Shown: positions 40,243 through 52,191, counted from the stretch's first letter. The stretch: DNA of 64,000 nt from Mortierella alpina (GCA_029449245.1 JANATF010000008.1:2153119-2217118), one strand, 5' to 3'. Notes: generated by a model not told the origin, from the letters alone. Numbers and translations are program-made.

Positions 40243-42430
40243 CTAAATCTCATTCCAAAAAGGGGATATGGGTGATATCTCTGGAAGACCGAATTGGGTT
40301 TCTAAATGATCTGGAGGCTGCAGGTCCTCCACGTCGTCTGGTCTGTCATACTGAGTTTCGGAGGTCATTCTGGCGACAGCTGCAAAGGCCGGTTTATCCA
40401 CAGTCCCATTGAGCGAGAGTGAGAGTCCGCGTTTCCGATCTTTACCCTCTTTTAAGAAAGAGGCCGAGCGCAAGCCAGCGAACATGCTTCTACGCTTGTC
40501 CGGGGAATGTTGTATGTCTGTCAGAACTCTTAGATCTTCCACCTCGGGCTCGTCTTTAAACCAGGTACTATGAAGAGCTTGAAATGAAGTCAAGCGATTC
40601 CGTGGCTCATACTGCAGGAGTCCTGATACTATCTCCAGCGAGTCCTTCGAGGCATCAGGTATGCAGTCTCTTAAGGACCGTGAAGCAGCCTGGTTTTGGA
40701 GAGGTTACAATCGAAGATAGCATCAAGTATAAGGAATGCATTGCGCCAGGTTAGTACGTCTATTTGTGAGGTTTGCTGCTTAGTCTCCATAGTGCTGTGC
40801 TTACCTCGGGAAACGAAAACCGCATGCGAGCAGCGAGCTGTACGCCGTCCCTCCATTCGCCACCAGGCATGCTTGTATTAACACGCATAGGTTCGCCATG
40901 CGAATCCGCGAGCAGGCGCGGTGATGGATTCCCGAGAACGCTGCCGATCCTGTTCACTTGGTCTACATCACTGTTGCCAGGGAATAGAGGTTTGAGCGTC
41001 ATCAGCTCCGCAGCAATGGTTCCGGCCGCCCAAAGGTCTACAGCATACGTGTAAGAGTTGCACTGTAAAAGCACTTCGGGGGCACGGTACCTAAAAGCAT
41101 ACGTCTCAAGTCAGCTTTTTGGAAGTCTAAAGAAGGCATGCAACTGAACATCAATACGTACCATCGCGTGCTGACGTAGGTCGTGTATGGAGGTCGACTT
41201 TTGAGTTCTCGTGCAAGCCCAAAGTCGCCTATTTTGATAGTGTCGCCAGTCACCAGTAGATTCTCCGGCTTCATGTCCCTGTGCATGATGCCTTTTGAGT
41301 GCATATGATGCAGACCTCTCAATATCTGAAAGCTGTGTTTCAGTAATGATAGAAAAGACAGCAGGAACAAATGTGCGCGTACGAAAGGGAGAACGGAGAC
41401 GACAGGTGCAGGCATACAAAAAAAAACCGATTTAGCTTCGAGGACATGCAATACGAACAGCACAAGAGGTGATCTCAAGGAACATTAAATAAGGGAGCGC
41501 TTGCGATAGAATTCACATACAGCATGCTCCTGATTCGCGACTCTTCCAGCCTCTTTCCGTTTCTGTCCTTGATCAGCTGGTACAGATTCCTTTCCATGAG
41601 CTCAAAGACTAGGTGCAGCTCCTTCTTCTCCAGAAAAAAGTGGTGTAGACGAACGATGTGCGGTCCTGATCGCAAAGCCTCCAGCGCCTGTTGTGTCGGA
41701 TGGGCAGGGATAAAAGTTAATCATATTTTTCAAAGACCCAGGTGGAACTTTATTTCGCCCATGCTCACCTTGACTTCTTTTAGCGAGCGACAGTCTCCCT
41801 GCGATGCAAACTTTTTCTTCATCTTTTTGATGGCGAACTAGGAGCAAAGGTGGAAACAGTATTATCAGCCAGTGACGCTTCTTGGTGTTATTGCGTAGGG
41901 ATGCATAGCAGCAGCGTTCCAAAAAGGAGCAACATATAGAATACCATCTCTCCAGATTCCTTGTGTTGGGCTTTGAAGACCGAGCCGAATGAACCATTGC
42001 CGAGTTCCTGCATCACGCAAAACTGATCCATCGACCGAGACGTGATCAGAGTCTGATGATTAGAGAGATTGTCATTTGCAGAGATGGCTGATATGCCAAG
42101 GCTGAGGGTAGAGTCTTGTAGCGGTGTGGAGGGGAGTATCGCCTGGGACATTGGATGTGCTTCAGGCGACTGACGGTCGGTGGGCGTACAGGGCTGAGGA
42201 CGTCCATGCGAGAACCCCGCAGAGTGACTTTGAGCATGGTGCGCCTGGCACCTGTTTCCTCGTGTAAAGTCGATTGTCGCTCCTGGAAACGAGGACGAGA
42301 GCGCCCTTGAGGTCATTGCCTTGCGCGAAGGTGGAGAGGGAGATGTGGGTGTTAACGGTGCAGGGCGGGGAGGATACATTTGAAGGTGGGTTGGAGTGGA
42401 TAGTCGTTGCGTGTTGGCAACATCGGCCAT
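40243..42430 (-). CDS. RCK-type serine/threonine protein kinase (MAK/ICK/Ime2-like)
   Basis: Six exons: 42430-41945, 41837-41769, 41687-41521, 41332-41162, 41090-40805, 40689-40243 (541 residues). After a Pro/Ser/Thr-rich N-terminus of about 130 residues the kinase domain shows the glycine loop GNGSFGSV, the lysine in [10 protein letters not shown], the helix-C region [18 protein letters not shown] and DFGLAREL. An RCK-type TxY activation loop ([16 protein letters not shown]) and the CMGC-like insert [11 protein letters not shown] follow. Family members phosphorylate targets in meiosis (fungal Ime2) or cilium length control (MAK/ICK). The start chosen is MADVANTQ. The frame is open upstream to 42727, but that part would be encoded by a minisatellite. 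The C-terminal 110 residues are outside the kinase fold. Confidence 0.9.
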
Positions 42431-42481
42431 AGTTAGGTCCCTGCTTGTTCTAGGAACACATGAGGCCACGAGGCTTTTAAC

Positions 42482-42549
42482 GTGTGGATAGTGTGGATAG
42501 TGTGGATAGTGTGGATAGTGTGGATGGTGTGGATGGTGTGGATGGTGTG
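42482..42549. repeat. 9-bp minisatellite upstream of the kinase
   Basis: Roughly seven tandem copies of GTGTGGATA/G in the 262-bp space between the dehydrogenase stop and the kinase ATG. Translated in the kinase frame it gives a His/Pro/Tyr repeat. Because it lies upstream of the chosen start it is more likely promoter or leader sequence than coding. Confidence 0.85.
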
Positions 42550-42692
42550 CTGCGGTGTAGTGTGGATGGAGTGAAACGCGGCCCAATTCAAAAAGTTGGA
42601 TGGAGCGCAAAGAAGGGGTGGGGATCACGATAAAATAGGACACGCTGTACGAAACCGTTTTATGGTTTGCGGAAATTATTTGATATCGTATG

Positions 42693-44043
42693 CTACCTGG
42701 TGAGGGGCTCACACACATCCGTAGCAAATGAGCTGTGAGGGATGAGGCCCCGCTTGGCCATGAAGTCCTCCGAGTACTTGTACAGTCGTTCCTGAAGCTC
42801 CTTGTTCATAGCATATGGGCCTAACATGAAGGCGCACTCGCGTTAGTCGTACGGGTCCTCATGAATGTACTCGTCCTCATACCATCGACTTTGAAACTTA
42901 CTAGGGCGCAGCTCATGAGCATCGGGCACAAAGTATCGCCCAGTCAGATTTTTACTCTCGATCTCCGGGGATGTTGCACAGTATAGGGAACTCAGGGCAC
43001 CATCGGCAGCTGTTCTCCCAACCAAATGTCTTGTCGTTGCCATTAGTGCTGTGGCCAAGTAGCCTAAAGTGCTTCCCACGTTGTCGTCGATCCCTGTTAT
43101 ACAGAATCCTGGGTGCACTGCATTCACAAACACTCTGTCATGCCCAGCGTTACGTAAGCGGCGGGCAAGGGCTTTGGTGTAGAGGATATTGGCGAGCTTC
43201 GAGCGGTTGTAATTTATAAGCGGTGCTTCGGCATCAGCTTGTCCTAGTGTCCCGAATTGAATACCCCCAATGGGCAGTTGTAATTCGTGTGCCATTGAGC
43301 TAAAGCGAGAGTCAGTATAATTAGACATTGCCTTGGATAAGATATCTGCACCCATTTCGTGAAGTGTATGTACTTTGACATAAGATCGCGCAAATAATAT
43401 GCTGCCATTACAGCTGCGCTACATCGACCTGTATTACCTGACGCAAACGATCCTCGACGGTTGCGAGGTAATCAACTTGGGCAGCAGCAACTCTGTGAAC
43501 AGAAAGTGTCTAAAATACATAGATTGATCAATTGGTGTGTTCATGTCCACTACAGCAAGTCAAAAGCAAAAGCAAAAGCAAAATCAAAAGCAAGCTCGCA
43601 TACCCCATGTGGTTGACGGCGAAGAGAAGCTCGATTCCATCCTTGCTCAGTGTCGGAGGTGACAGTCCGAGACCAGCATTATTGACCAAAATATCGAGAG
43701 AGAGGCCTTTAGAGAGGAATTCGTTGGCGGCTTTCGCAACGGACCGCAGGTCCGATAGATCCAGCAGCAGAAAGTCGAGCTTTGGATAAAGGTGAGGGGC
43801 TGTCTCTGCGAGTTCGCGTTCCAATCGTTCGATGGCTTCGAGAGTTTTTGTCCGGTTGCGGCAGGCTAAAAAGACATGGGCTCCATGGGACGCCAATGCC
43901 AGGGCCGTCTCAAAGCCAAGGCCACTATTGCCTCCAGTTACGATAGCCACTTTCGAGATGAGGTCCGGAATCTGCTCTGTTGAGAAGTTGGGTCCATTAA
44001 GATAGGTTTTCCAGTAGTTAAGGTCATAGATCGACTCCAGCAT
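42693..44043 (-). CDS. Short-chain dehydrogenase/reductase (retinol-dehydrogenase-like)
   Basis: Four exons: 44043-43604, 43509-43438, 43299-42902, 42820-42693 (345 residues). It is a classical SDR: cofactor motif TGGNSGLG near residue 37, a DLSDLRSV acidic site after beta-4, LVNNAG, the catalytic serine in VSSMAH (formed across the intron 2 junction) and the YNRSK catalytic Tyr/Lys pair. Such enzymes reduce or oxidise carbonyl/hydroxyl groups with NAD(P)(H), and the substrate cannot be told. Intron 3 (GTAAGTTT to TTAG, branch CTAAC) was chosen because the final exon encodes a helical tail (NKELQERLYKYSEDF) typical of the family. If the intron is retained the protein ends at 42843 with a different tail. 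Intron 1 contains AAAAGC repeats. Confidence 0.88.
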
Positions 44044-44645
44044 TATTGTAGATTGTTCAAGTGCGTTGGGTGCTATGAAGGGGATGATGGGTCACTCCAG
44101 CACGATAGTTTGTACTGAAAGAGGATGAGGAATAGTGCCGAGAATACGGACTGGGAGCCGAGAGGAGTGTTGGAGTGTTTCTGTGTTTACTTTGGAGTTG
44201 TCATTAGCAAAAAAGCAATGGGACAAAGAATTGCACTGCGAATCTCGAGTTTTCGCCAAAGCTTAGGTCTGGAGAGTAGAGAAGGCCAAAAGGAGGCATC
44301 CATGACGACGTCAGCGACGCACAGATCCACACAGGACCACCAGGGCCTTTCGCCAGCCTCAGTCAAGAACTGCCATTGCGAGGGTGGTTTGCCTCCGAAT
44401 TATGATGCCTTGGCTTTGCTCAACAAGGTTTCACGCTGACGACCGCAAAGTTGGTCTAATTCAAAACGGCTCAAAGTGACCAGGTGTTTTAGAGTTCGCG
44501 CTGCTGACATTAACATATCTCTTCGCTCATGACAAACCGCGCTGAATAATAGAACGTCGCGCTGGCGATATAAAGAGAAGACTTTTACAGTGTTCGATCA
44601 AACTTCACTAATCATCCACCATCAACACTCCAAAGCAAAGATATC
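44044..44645. promoter_or_regulatory. Divergent promoter region between dehydrogenase and glutathione transferase
   Basis: 602 bp shared by two genes facing away from each other. A TATA-like GATATAAAG (44567-44575) lies about 75 bp before the transferase ATG. A plus-strand ORF of 104 codons (44125-44439) has no recognisable features and is probably chance. Both flanking genes are plausible detoxification enzymes, so shared control is possible but unproven. Confidence 0.5.
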
Positions 44646-45466
44646 ATGTCAAGCCAACCCCATCTCACCCTCTACAGCAGCCCTGTCTGCCCCTTCGCTG
44701 CCCGCGCAGTCCTCGCCATGGCAGAGACAAAGCAGGAGCACGAGGCCATTGCCATTGATATTGCAGTTCCACGCCCAGATTGGTATCTGCATATCAACCC
44801 TTACGGTCAGGTTCCAGCGCTCAAGATCAATGAGAAGGATGTCATCTACGAGTCGCTCATCGTAGCAGAATACATTGCTGATCTCCATCCAGAGTCAGGG
44901 TAACGAACATTCCCGATTCCTTTGATGTACGATGGTCCTGCGTACCGAAGTATCAGACTGACCACGACGCTCTTCTCCTCTTGTTATTACACAGCTTGAT
45001 CTCCACAGACGCATTGCAGCGCGCACAGACTCGTTACATCATTCAGCATTGGGGTAGCCATGTGCAAGCTGTCATTCACAAGGCTTCTGTCACAGTCAAC
45101 GCTTCCGAATCTGCAATGCTCCGACGGGAAGTCATTAAAGAGTTAGAGAACGTCAATATTCTCTTGGAAAAGGCTTCCAGGACAGCGAATGATACCGCGG
45201 GACCCTTCTTCCTTGGAGAAAGATTCACGTTTGCAGATTTGGCCATTGCTCCGTTCTTGGCCCGGTTCTTCTTGATCAGTGCGTTTCAAGAGGACCAAGA
45301 TGCCGTCAGTAAAGAATTTGAGCAGAGCTTGCAGGCGAACAGCAACTTGAAGAGGTTCAACGAGTGGCGCCATGCTGTTGTTGCGAGAGCCAGCGTCCAA
45401 AAAGCGACAGCAGACGAGGAGTCGATCAAGACCATCTACCGTAAATTCATTCCGAAGTCCAACTAG
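44646..45466 (+). CDS. Glutathione S-transferase, omega-like
   Basis: Two exons, 44646-44899 and 44995-45466 (241 residues). The N-terminal thioredoxin-like domain has a cysteine active-site motif, SSPVCPFAARA, as in omega and related cysteine GSTs, where tyrosine- and serine-type GSTs have Tyr or Ser. The cis-Pro motif follows in YGQVPALK, then the glutathione-contacting YESLIVAEY. The C-terminal domain is all-helical, with FFLGERFTFADLAIAPFLARF containing the N-capping box. Omega enzymes act as thioltransferases and dehydroascorbate reductases in the cytosol. The intron is 95 nt with GTAACG and ACAG ends. An AATAAA-like signal (AAAATAAAC) follows the stop within about 15 bp. Confidence 0.93.
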
Positions 45467-45485
45467 TGCCCGAAAATAAACAAGT

Positions 45486-47960
45486 CTACGCTCTCTTACG
45501 CCCCATTTCTTCAAGGACTCTTGCGACGTCAAACACCATCTCCTCATCACCATACTGACTCATGACCTGGAGTCCTACAGGGAAACCATCCTTCGCACAC
45601 CTGCCAAAGGGAACGCTCATAGCAGGCAATCCAGCAAGACTGGCAGGTATGGTCAGGATGTCATCCAAATAAGCATTGATAGGATCGATATGATCCCCTA
45701 CGCAGTCTTCCAGCTTTGGCGCAGTGGTGACAGCAACGGGTGTCAACAGTGCGTGAACTTTGGAGGTGTCGGCTTCGGAAGAGGGGCAGTAGCCAGTGAT
45801 TACATTGGGGCGAGCGAATATCTTGTCAAAGTCACTGCGGATCATTTGGCGGATTTTCTGCGCTCGGAGAAAGAAGTTGTCGAACGATCTATTCGTTATG
45901 ATGAACAGTGGTGAAAAGATGCTCCAAAGATACACTGAAATACGGCACCGTTTGAGACTCTCAGTTTCCTACCCTGACGTGAGAACATAGGTTCCTAAGA
46001 GAATACGTCTCCTGACTTCTTTTCCAAAACCTTCACTTCGGGTATAGGCGTAGAGGGCTTCCTTCTCGTCCGCGAGCGTGCTCTGATGACCTAATCAAGA
46101 TAGTGTTGCCGCATTCGGGCGTCTAGTTAGCAAGTTGTTATGGACCGTACTGGCATAGATACTATTGGCTCGACTTCAGCCTTCATCAGCCGTGGTAGCT
46201 ACTGACCATATCGAACTCCATCGTATCTCTGGAGATTGCTAGACGCCTCTGCAGTTGCCAGAGTAAAATATGCTCCTACAGCCAACTTTGTGTTGGGTAT
46301 AGAGACCGGCACAACATCTGCGCCTGCCTCCTTTAAAGCTGCGATCCCTTGTTTCCAGAGTGATTTTGTTTCCGGAGATAGCTCTGCGACATTGAACTCT
46401 TGTGGAACTCCTATCCTGATACCTAAAAGTCGTTGATGCGTATCATCCACGGCAGTAGGTCGGTCAATGTGTTGAATGGCCATTGAGATTGCTTCGCGCT
46501 GCCTTTGTGTCAAACAGGTCGAATCCTTTGGGTCTTCCTTGGAGATGATATCTGTACGATTTGGTCGCATGACAGGAACTTAGCACAATGACGTAATATA
46601 AGGGCGGAGAGCATGTCGCGGCATTACACATTACCATATATAATCTTAGCATCGTCAACAGATTTGGTGAGGGTGCCCACAGTGTCCAGTGAGCTGGCAT
46701 ATGCGACCAGACCCCACCTGGATATCCGCCCATATGAGGGCTTGAATCCCACGACACCACAGTACGAGGCTGGGAGCCTGACCGAGCCGCCTGTGTCGGA
46801 GCCTAAGGCACTGGATATCCGGGAATCTGATGGTAAGTAGCCATTGACTCCATTTGTTATCTGCAGTCGAATGTATGCAAATTGACATACGCGAAGCACA
46901 TATTGCTGGCTACGGCTGCCGCACTCCCGCCCGAGCTTCCTCCTGGAGAGCGATCCTCAACACCCTTCAGGTTTGCAACAGTCCTTCCCAAAATACTATG
47001 AGGATTTCTAGTTATTCCTGCATTTGTGAACACATTGTGAGAGCTACTCATTCATATGCAAAGTAACGCCACCACGTTAGCTACAAGATGACTGATTTTC
47101 AATTGCGGCGATTGCGTACACGTTTGGTTGTAGACGCGTACCCCATTCCAAACTCATCCATATTGACTTTTCCTCCTGTGATAGCTCCTGCTTCTTGCAA
47201 GAGCTCAATGGCAGTCGCGGTGTATGGGGCTCTGAAATCTATGGGAAAAATGCGGATGAATTTGATATTTGCTTCCCATGTTATGATAAACGGCCCTATT
47301 CAGTGCATGTATTGCCAGCCAACGCTCCCTGCAGGAAGAAAGCAATGGTTTGACGTACTCTCCAACATGTTGGATCCGCAGGTCGTTCGCAGATCCGTGG
47401 TACAAAAGTTCATTTTGTATCCAACAATCGCACCGTCCAGTAGACTTTTGGGGGTGCCTAGCATATCATAAGCAATCAAGATATCAGACAGAGATATGAT
47501 AAACAGACGGATGATATTTTGGTGGGTTGAGAGTGGGAGTTTCGCATTCTTTACCGTTCTCCCATCTTTGGGCAGCCTCCTCTGCCTGCTTCAGCACGCC
47601 CTCCCGATCGGCGACATCGACAAACGCGTTGACGTATGAGTTGTAAAGAGTGATGTTTTCCAGGCCTGCCACTGCTGCCAAAACTGGTGTAGACTTCTAG
47701 GAACGGCATAACAGGCAATATGAAGAGCGAGAGATGCGATTGTTGAGTCTATACAGGTTGTTAACGTGTGCGTCCGAGGGGAGGGACTGCCCATGCCGAT
47801 CCATGTTCAAGTGCTCCCATGCAGCTCCTGAAAGTGCATTCACCTCGTTGAATACCGGCCTAGCAGTTCCGTGTGGTCCTGACGCCCACATGGACGTTCC
47901 AAGCGTCCTGCTGAATGGTCCCCTGTGCACTTTTCGCAGCAATGATCCGCGCAGCAGCAT
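45486..47960 (-). CDS. HER2: Glutamyl-tRNA(Gln) amidotransferase subunit A, mitochondrial (GatA)
   Basis: An amidase-signature protein converting Glu-tRNA(Gln) to Gln-tRNA(Gln) in mitochondria with GatB and GatC-type partners. Exons identified: about 47697-47555, 47457-47359, 47238-47142, 47046-46891, 46810-46635, 46551-46207, 46090-45973, 45888-45486. The catalytic Lys is in AIVGYKMNF. The two catalytic serines are in [11 protein letters not shown] and [10 protein letters not shown], and the latter junction is assembled across an intron. FGMGSSHN and VVGFKPSYG are family landmarks. The first exon is uncertain: an ATG at 47960 opens [16 protein letters not shown], a basic, acid-free stretch like a mitochondrial presequence, but I could not find a join that keeps frame. 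The 3' end converges with the transferase gene, only 19 bp apart. Confidence 0.88.
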
Positions 47961-48724
47961 GGACGTAAGGCAAGTTTATGGGAGCAAGTAATGGTCGGCC
48001 CTTCCCGCTTTAGCCAGATTTTTTCGGCTTGGTATTTGCACGTATGAAAGTTACGTACGTGATAAGGGACACTTGTGCCATGGTTCCGTTTTTTCCTTCC
48101 CTGTAAGATCCACGTGTGACCTAACATCCTATTTATCTGACGGAACACGCGATAACGGCTCGCGACGCGTGAACGAATGCCTTTCCAAGCAAGTTTACAG
48201 CTGAAAGCTGGAAATGTCAGTTTAGCATAATGAAGCAGAGGTGGAGCGTTGACATCATAAGTATAGTGTAGTCTCAACGCAATGTCAATCGGCGAGGTGG
48301 GATCAAGCCTGCACATTATGCGACTCTCCGGCAGCGCTACGACTTACCGCCAGAAGGGTAGGCAGAACGTGACAGAAGGAAAATACCAGGAACTGCATCT
48401 TGAGCAGGGGGGCACATGGAATACAGCGCGTGGAAACAAGCACGAGGACCAAAGGATCTTCCGTTATCAACGTGTCGAATAGTCAAGTGTAGCCTGTTAT
48501 TCCTTTGGCGCCATCTGTATAGAGCTGGTGTCGGTGAAGATTTTTACTCTGGTTTCCAAGGTATTTTAGAATTAAACACTTCTGACAAAGTTCAAGGTGG
48601 AAGAGGGCGAAGTGGAGTTACACGGGATGACCCATGCTGATTTTGTAGTCTTCATCATCAGCGCGACAGATATGCTGGATGAGAAGAGACGGAACGTATA
48701 ATGCTGGATTTATTATTTGTGAAG
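47961..48724. other. Intergenic region between RRP15 end and GatA start
   Basis: 764 bp upstream of GatA. A 158-codon minus-strand ORF (47840-48316) overlaps the proposed GatA start in another frame. It is rich in Arg and Cys without family features, so I regard it as chance. Nothing else is recognisable. Confidence 0.45.
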
Positions 48725-50002
48725 CTATACGGCAGCCACCTTGGTGCCAGACTTGAGCAGATCCAAGAAACTGGCCTTTGTAAGGTTGGCAACTATGTAC
48801 AATGGGAAGCATGTTGATTAATGTGGTTCTAAAGCAGAGTGAACGAGTTTCGGGGGCAGCATTATTCGCAGTTTGGTACCTTTGTCTTTGGAGTTGGTGG
48901 TGATGGGTCGGATTTTCTCCGTCAAGTCATCAGTCGCCTTCTGCTGAGCCTTGATCGCATTGAACAACTGTACCACTGTGGTTCAAACAGAAAGCACAAA
49001 AGGGAATGGACAAAGAGTTTGTCAGCTACATCATCATGTTCACTTTGAATCATGCAGAAAGAAAAAAAAGCACCGCATTCTTCTGAAAGGCTATTCCAAT
49101 TGCACGCCTTGATCGCGCCACCTACCTCCACGAGTAGCAACCTTGCGCAACTTCTTCTCGTACTCCATGCCGGTGTATTCCGGCTTGACCCGGTCCTTGT
49201 TCGCCAACCGTTTCTTTTCGTTCGTGATTGCTTTCCTGGCCTTTGCTTCCATCTTTTCTTCCTCCAGCTTTCGCTCCACACCACGAGATCTTGCCAGAAT
49301 GGGCATGCTAGCATCAGCCTTACGCAGGCTGGAGCCCAGAATCTTTGACATCGCCTCCGCCATGTTTTCTTCCGTGTGCTTCTTGGATGTTTCTACGCAG
49401 AGGGGCGGGTCAAACGAGTTAGTGCATAAGTAAAGTACTGTGGTAGCTGACCACAGCTTTATCAATGGTCGTAATTTCCCTGAACGAAGAAATCAAGCAG
49501 GTCACTTACTCTTGACAGTGGTTGCGGGCATTCCTTCAAAGTCATCCTCGTCCGAGCCCTCCTCCTCGTCACCTGATTCCTCCTCGTCCTCGCCATCGTT
49601 ATCACTTTCACTATCATCGCCGCTATTCTTCTCCTCCTCCGTGTCGATAGGTGCTCTCCTCTTCCTGCCCATGCCACCTGTAACATCACCGCGACTAGCC
49701 ATAACGGCTTGTCTCACGACGCCTTTTGGCTTTCCTCCTGCACTTCCTCGTGCCAATGATGCTGCTGATGTATCTGTCCGTGCGGCTGCCTTCGTGTTGG
49801 CCTTGAGAATCGCGGCACCTGACATGGAGACCTTTGGTTTGGATGCTGAGGCATCAGAACGCAGAGGCTTCTTGAGAATGGACTTTGGTGCTGAGGATCC
49901 TGTGGAGGGTTTTGAAGTCCTGCCCGAGCTCTTGAAGTCATCCTTGGGGGCCTGCTTCCTGAACTTGGGAGAAGGCAGCGCACCAGTCGAGGGTCGTTTC
50001 AT
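48725..50002 (-). CDS. RRP15: Ribosomal RNA-processing protein Rrp15
   Basis: Four exons: 50002-49510, 49392-49126, 48975-48880, 48792-48725 (307 residues). A basic, Ser/Pro-rich N-terminus leads into a long acidic stretch (about residues 120-160, mostly D, E and S). The conserved Rrp15 domain follows: ARSRGVERKLEEEK, a lysine-rich helix, KDRVKPEYTG, EKKLRKVATRGVVQLFNAIKA and the C-terminal NLTKASFLDLLK. The protein is a nucleolar factor of pre-60S particles, needed for processing of the 27S rRNA in yeast. The last two joins were fixed by family conservation: ATRG|VVQL formed across intron 2, and KDKVANLTKA across intron 3. The start is the first ATG before the acidic/basic N-terminus. Confidence 0.93.
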
Positions 50003-50920
50003 GGTGTGAGTGAGGTATTGGGTGAAATATGAACGTGGTATGCGGTTGTCAATGAAAACACAAAAGAGACGTTGATCCCTCTGCATCTAGCGAAAAAAAA
50101 AAAAGAAAAAATAACATACGACTGCTTTTTTTCCTGTCTCTTGCCCGTACAAAATGCTTATAGCTTCGCCGATGGTCGTTGCTGCTGCCCGCCGGCGACG
50201 ACGATGGGGTTTGTCAGAGGATTACCTTGAAGTGTGGTATCCTGCAGCATCCCACAATATCCGCGCTGCATTGGCTATCGGATTGGCAATCACGGCGCGC
50301 GCCCCTCTGACCAAAGAAAAACGAACATGACCTTTGCCACCAAACAGACAGTGCGGATAGCCGGCCGTTGCGCAGGAGAGCGGGCTCGCAGGTCCAAAAA
50401 TAAGTTTGCCCTAAAATAAGTTTGCCCCCAAAAATACATCAGTGGTGTTGCAGTGTTTGCAGCAAACATATTTGGGGCAGGCGCTGAATTTGGTGCACAG
50501 GGGCGTTGCTGGCCAGAGCCTTCAAAGGGCAAACACAGATGGGGTCCAGTCTGCCGTAGCAACACCAGGCTCTCATGTCCTTTTTTTAGGTCGCGTCCTC
50601 AACAATCTAAATGTGCAGTACCCGATCCTTCAGATACAAATGTCTACTGCATGTGTTCCCTTTCAATCCCCCATGAGCAAATGCCACTCTACTACTCTTG
50701 CCTCGCGCCTTGATCGACAGAATGTTGCCACACCTTACCAGGGTTGAAGGTTACGCCCTCGCCCTATTGGCGATACTGGAAGGACTTTGGATGTGCCAGT
50801 GATCGATCGGGCGTAGTAGAAATGTATAAATGCGACCACCCATCGTCCTCCTTTCTCCCTCATTCAATACTTCTCTTTTGCCACACCACCCCTCCAACAC
50901 GAAAACACCCTTCCGCGACA
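50003..50920. promoter_or_regulatory. Divergent region between RRP15 and the epimerase gene
   Basis: 918 bp serving two genes that face away from each other. A TATA-like GTATAAATG lies at about 50823-50831, roughly 95 bp before the epimerase ATG. A short direct repeat (ATAAGTTTGCCC twice, about 50400-50430) and an A-run (50095-50104) occur. ORFs in it look like chance. Confidence 0.55.
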
Positions 50921-52191
50921 ATGACCCCAAACAAATCTTCCATCCTCGTCACTGGCGGATGTGGCTATGTCGGATCTCACACTGTCCTGAGTTTGCTCCA
51001 GTCAGGATATAAAGTCATTGTGCTAGACAACATGTCCAACACGTCGTGTTCTGCAGCCACCACGGAGCCCGAGATTCTCAAGCGCATCAAGAAACTCCAC
51101 TGCGGTGATCAGGACCTCCCCTTCTATGCGGTGGACATTATCGACAAACAGGCGCTCACAGACGTCTTTACGTTGCATCCAGATATCTCGACCGTCATCC
51201 ACTGCGCAGGACTCAAGTCCGTGGGTGAATCTGGACGTAAGCCCTTGGATTATTATCATGTTAACCTTGCCGGCACCATCAACTTGCTTCAGGTGATGGA
51301 GGACTTCGGCGTGCGCCGGATTGTGTTTTCGTCTTCTGCCACAGTGTATGGCGATCCTCCCAAGATCCCCATCCCAGAGGATTCGCCGATCGTGGCGTCC
51401 ATGAGCACTTATGGACGGACCAAGGTGTTCCTGGAGCATATCATTCGTGACCTCTGTGTCGCCTCAGAAATCAAGCAGAGGGACTATGTTATCGCACAGG
51501 AAAAGAAGGGCGTCAAGATCGAAACGGACTACCGATGGAGTGCCCTCTTGTTAAGATACTTTAACCCAGCAGGAGCTCATCCCAGCGGCCTCATGGGCGA
51601 GGATCCTCAAGGGGTGCCCAACAACTTGATGCCTTACCTGGCGCAGGTCGCCGTCGGAAACTTGGAAAAGTTGACCATCTTTGGACAGGATTATCCAACC
51701 AAGGACGGAACTTGCATTCGGTAGGAAGCATTTATGCTGTTGACTTTTTTTCACCTCAACTTTAATGCGAACTGGTTGTCCCCGTTCGGTCCATTATTAA
51801 CACCCAGATCCATTTTTTCCCACGATCTAATTATGACAGTGACTATCTCCACGTAATGGACTGCGCAGATGGCCACGTTGCGGCTCTTGCCAAGATCGAG
51901 CAAGACGAGGCCACGGGAGTGTATCAATGCAAAGCCTACAACTTGGGCGCAGGAACCGGATGCTCCGTGCTGGATATGGTCCACGCATTCAGCAAGGCCG
52001 TCGGTCGCAATCTCCCCTACGTGATCGCGGCTCGTCGTGCTGGAGATGTGCCCAACCTAACCGCAGACTCTACCTTGGCCAATCAGGAATTGAACTGGAA
52101 GGCCGAGAGATCGTTGGAACAGATGTGCGAGGATCTATGGAGGTGGCAGCGCAAGAACCCTCGCGGCTTCAATTCCCAACCCTCAGAGTAG
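50921..52191 (+). CDS. GAL10: UDP-glucose 4-epimerase
   Basis: Two exons, 50921-51720 and 51840-52191 (383 residues). It interconverts UDP-galactose and UDP-glucose with bound NAD in the Leloir pathway. It shows the NAD motif TGGCGYVGSHT at the N-terminus, the VIHCAGLKSVGES strand, the catalytic Ser (FSSSATVYG) with YGRTK supplying Tyr and Lys, and the YFNPAGAHPSG and RDYLHVMDCADGH blocks. The latter is formed exactly across the intron. It lacks the C-terminal mutarotase domain fused to the budding-yeast enzyme and is of the single-domain length found in bacteria, animals and filamentous fungi. The frame is open upstream to 50744, but the TATA position and homology favour the ATG at 50921. 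AATAAA-like signals follow the stop. Confidence 0.96.

Noticed and set aside
42431-42727. N-terminal extension of the kinase frame
   Set aside because: It would be encoded by a 9-bp minisatellite and by the tail of the neighbouring dehydrogenase gene. The ATG at 42430 starts a normal Pro/Ser-rich leader.
42843-43355. Dehydrogenase ending at the stop at 42843
   Set aside because: It ignores a well-formed intron followed by a conserved C-terminal helix. It is kept only as a possible retained-intron form.
44125-44439. A 104-codon ORF between dehydrogenase and transferase
   Set aside because: No domain, no signal, and it lies in a shared promoter region.
47840-48316. A 158-codon minus-strand ORF near the GatA start
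   Set aside because: It overlaps the GatA leader in another frame and lacks any family pattern.
50744-50920. Upstream extension of the epimerase frame
   Set aside because: It spans a TATA-like element and precedes the conserved NAD-binding N-terminus, so the ATG at 50921 is preferred.
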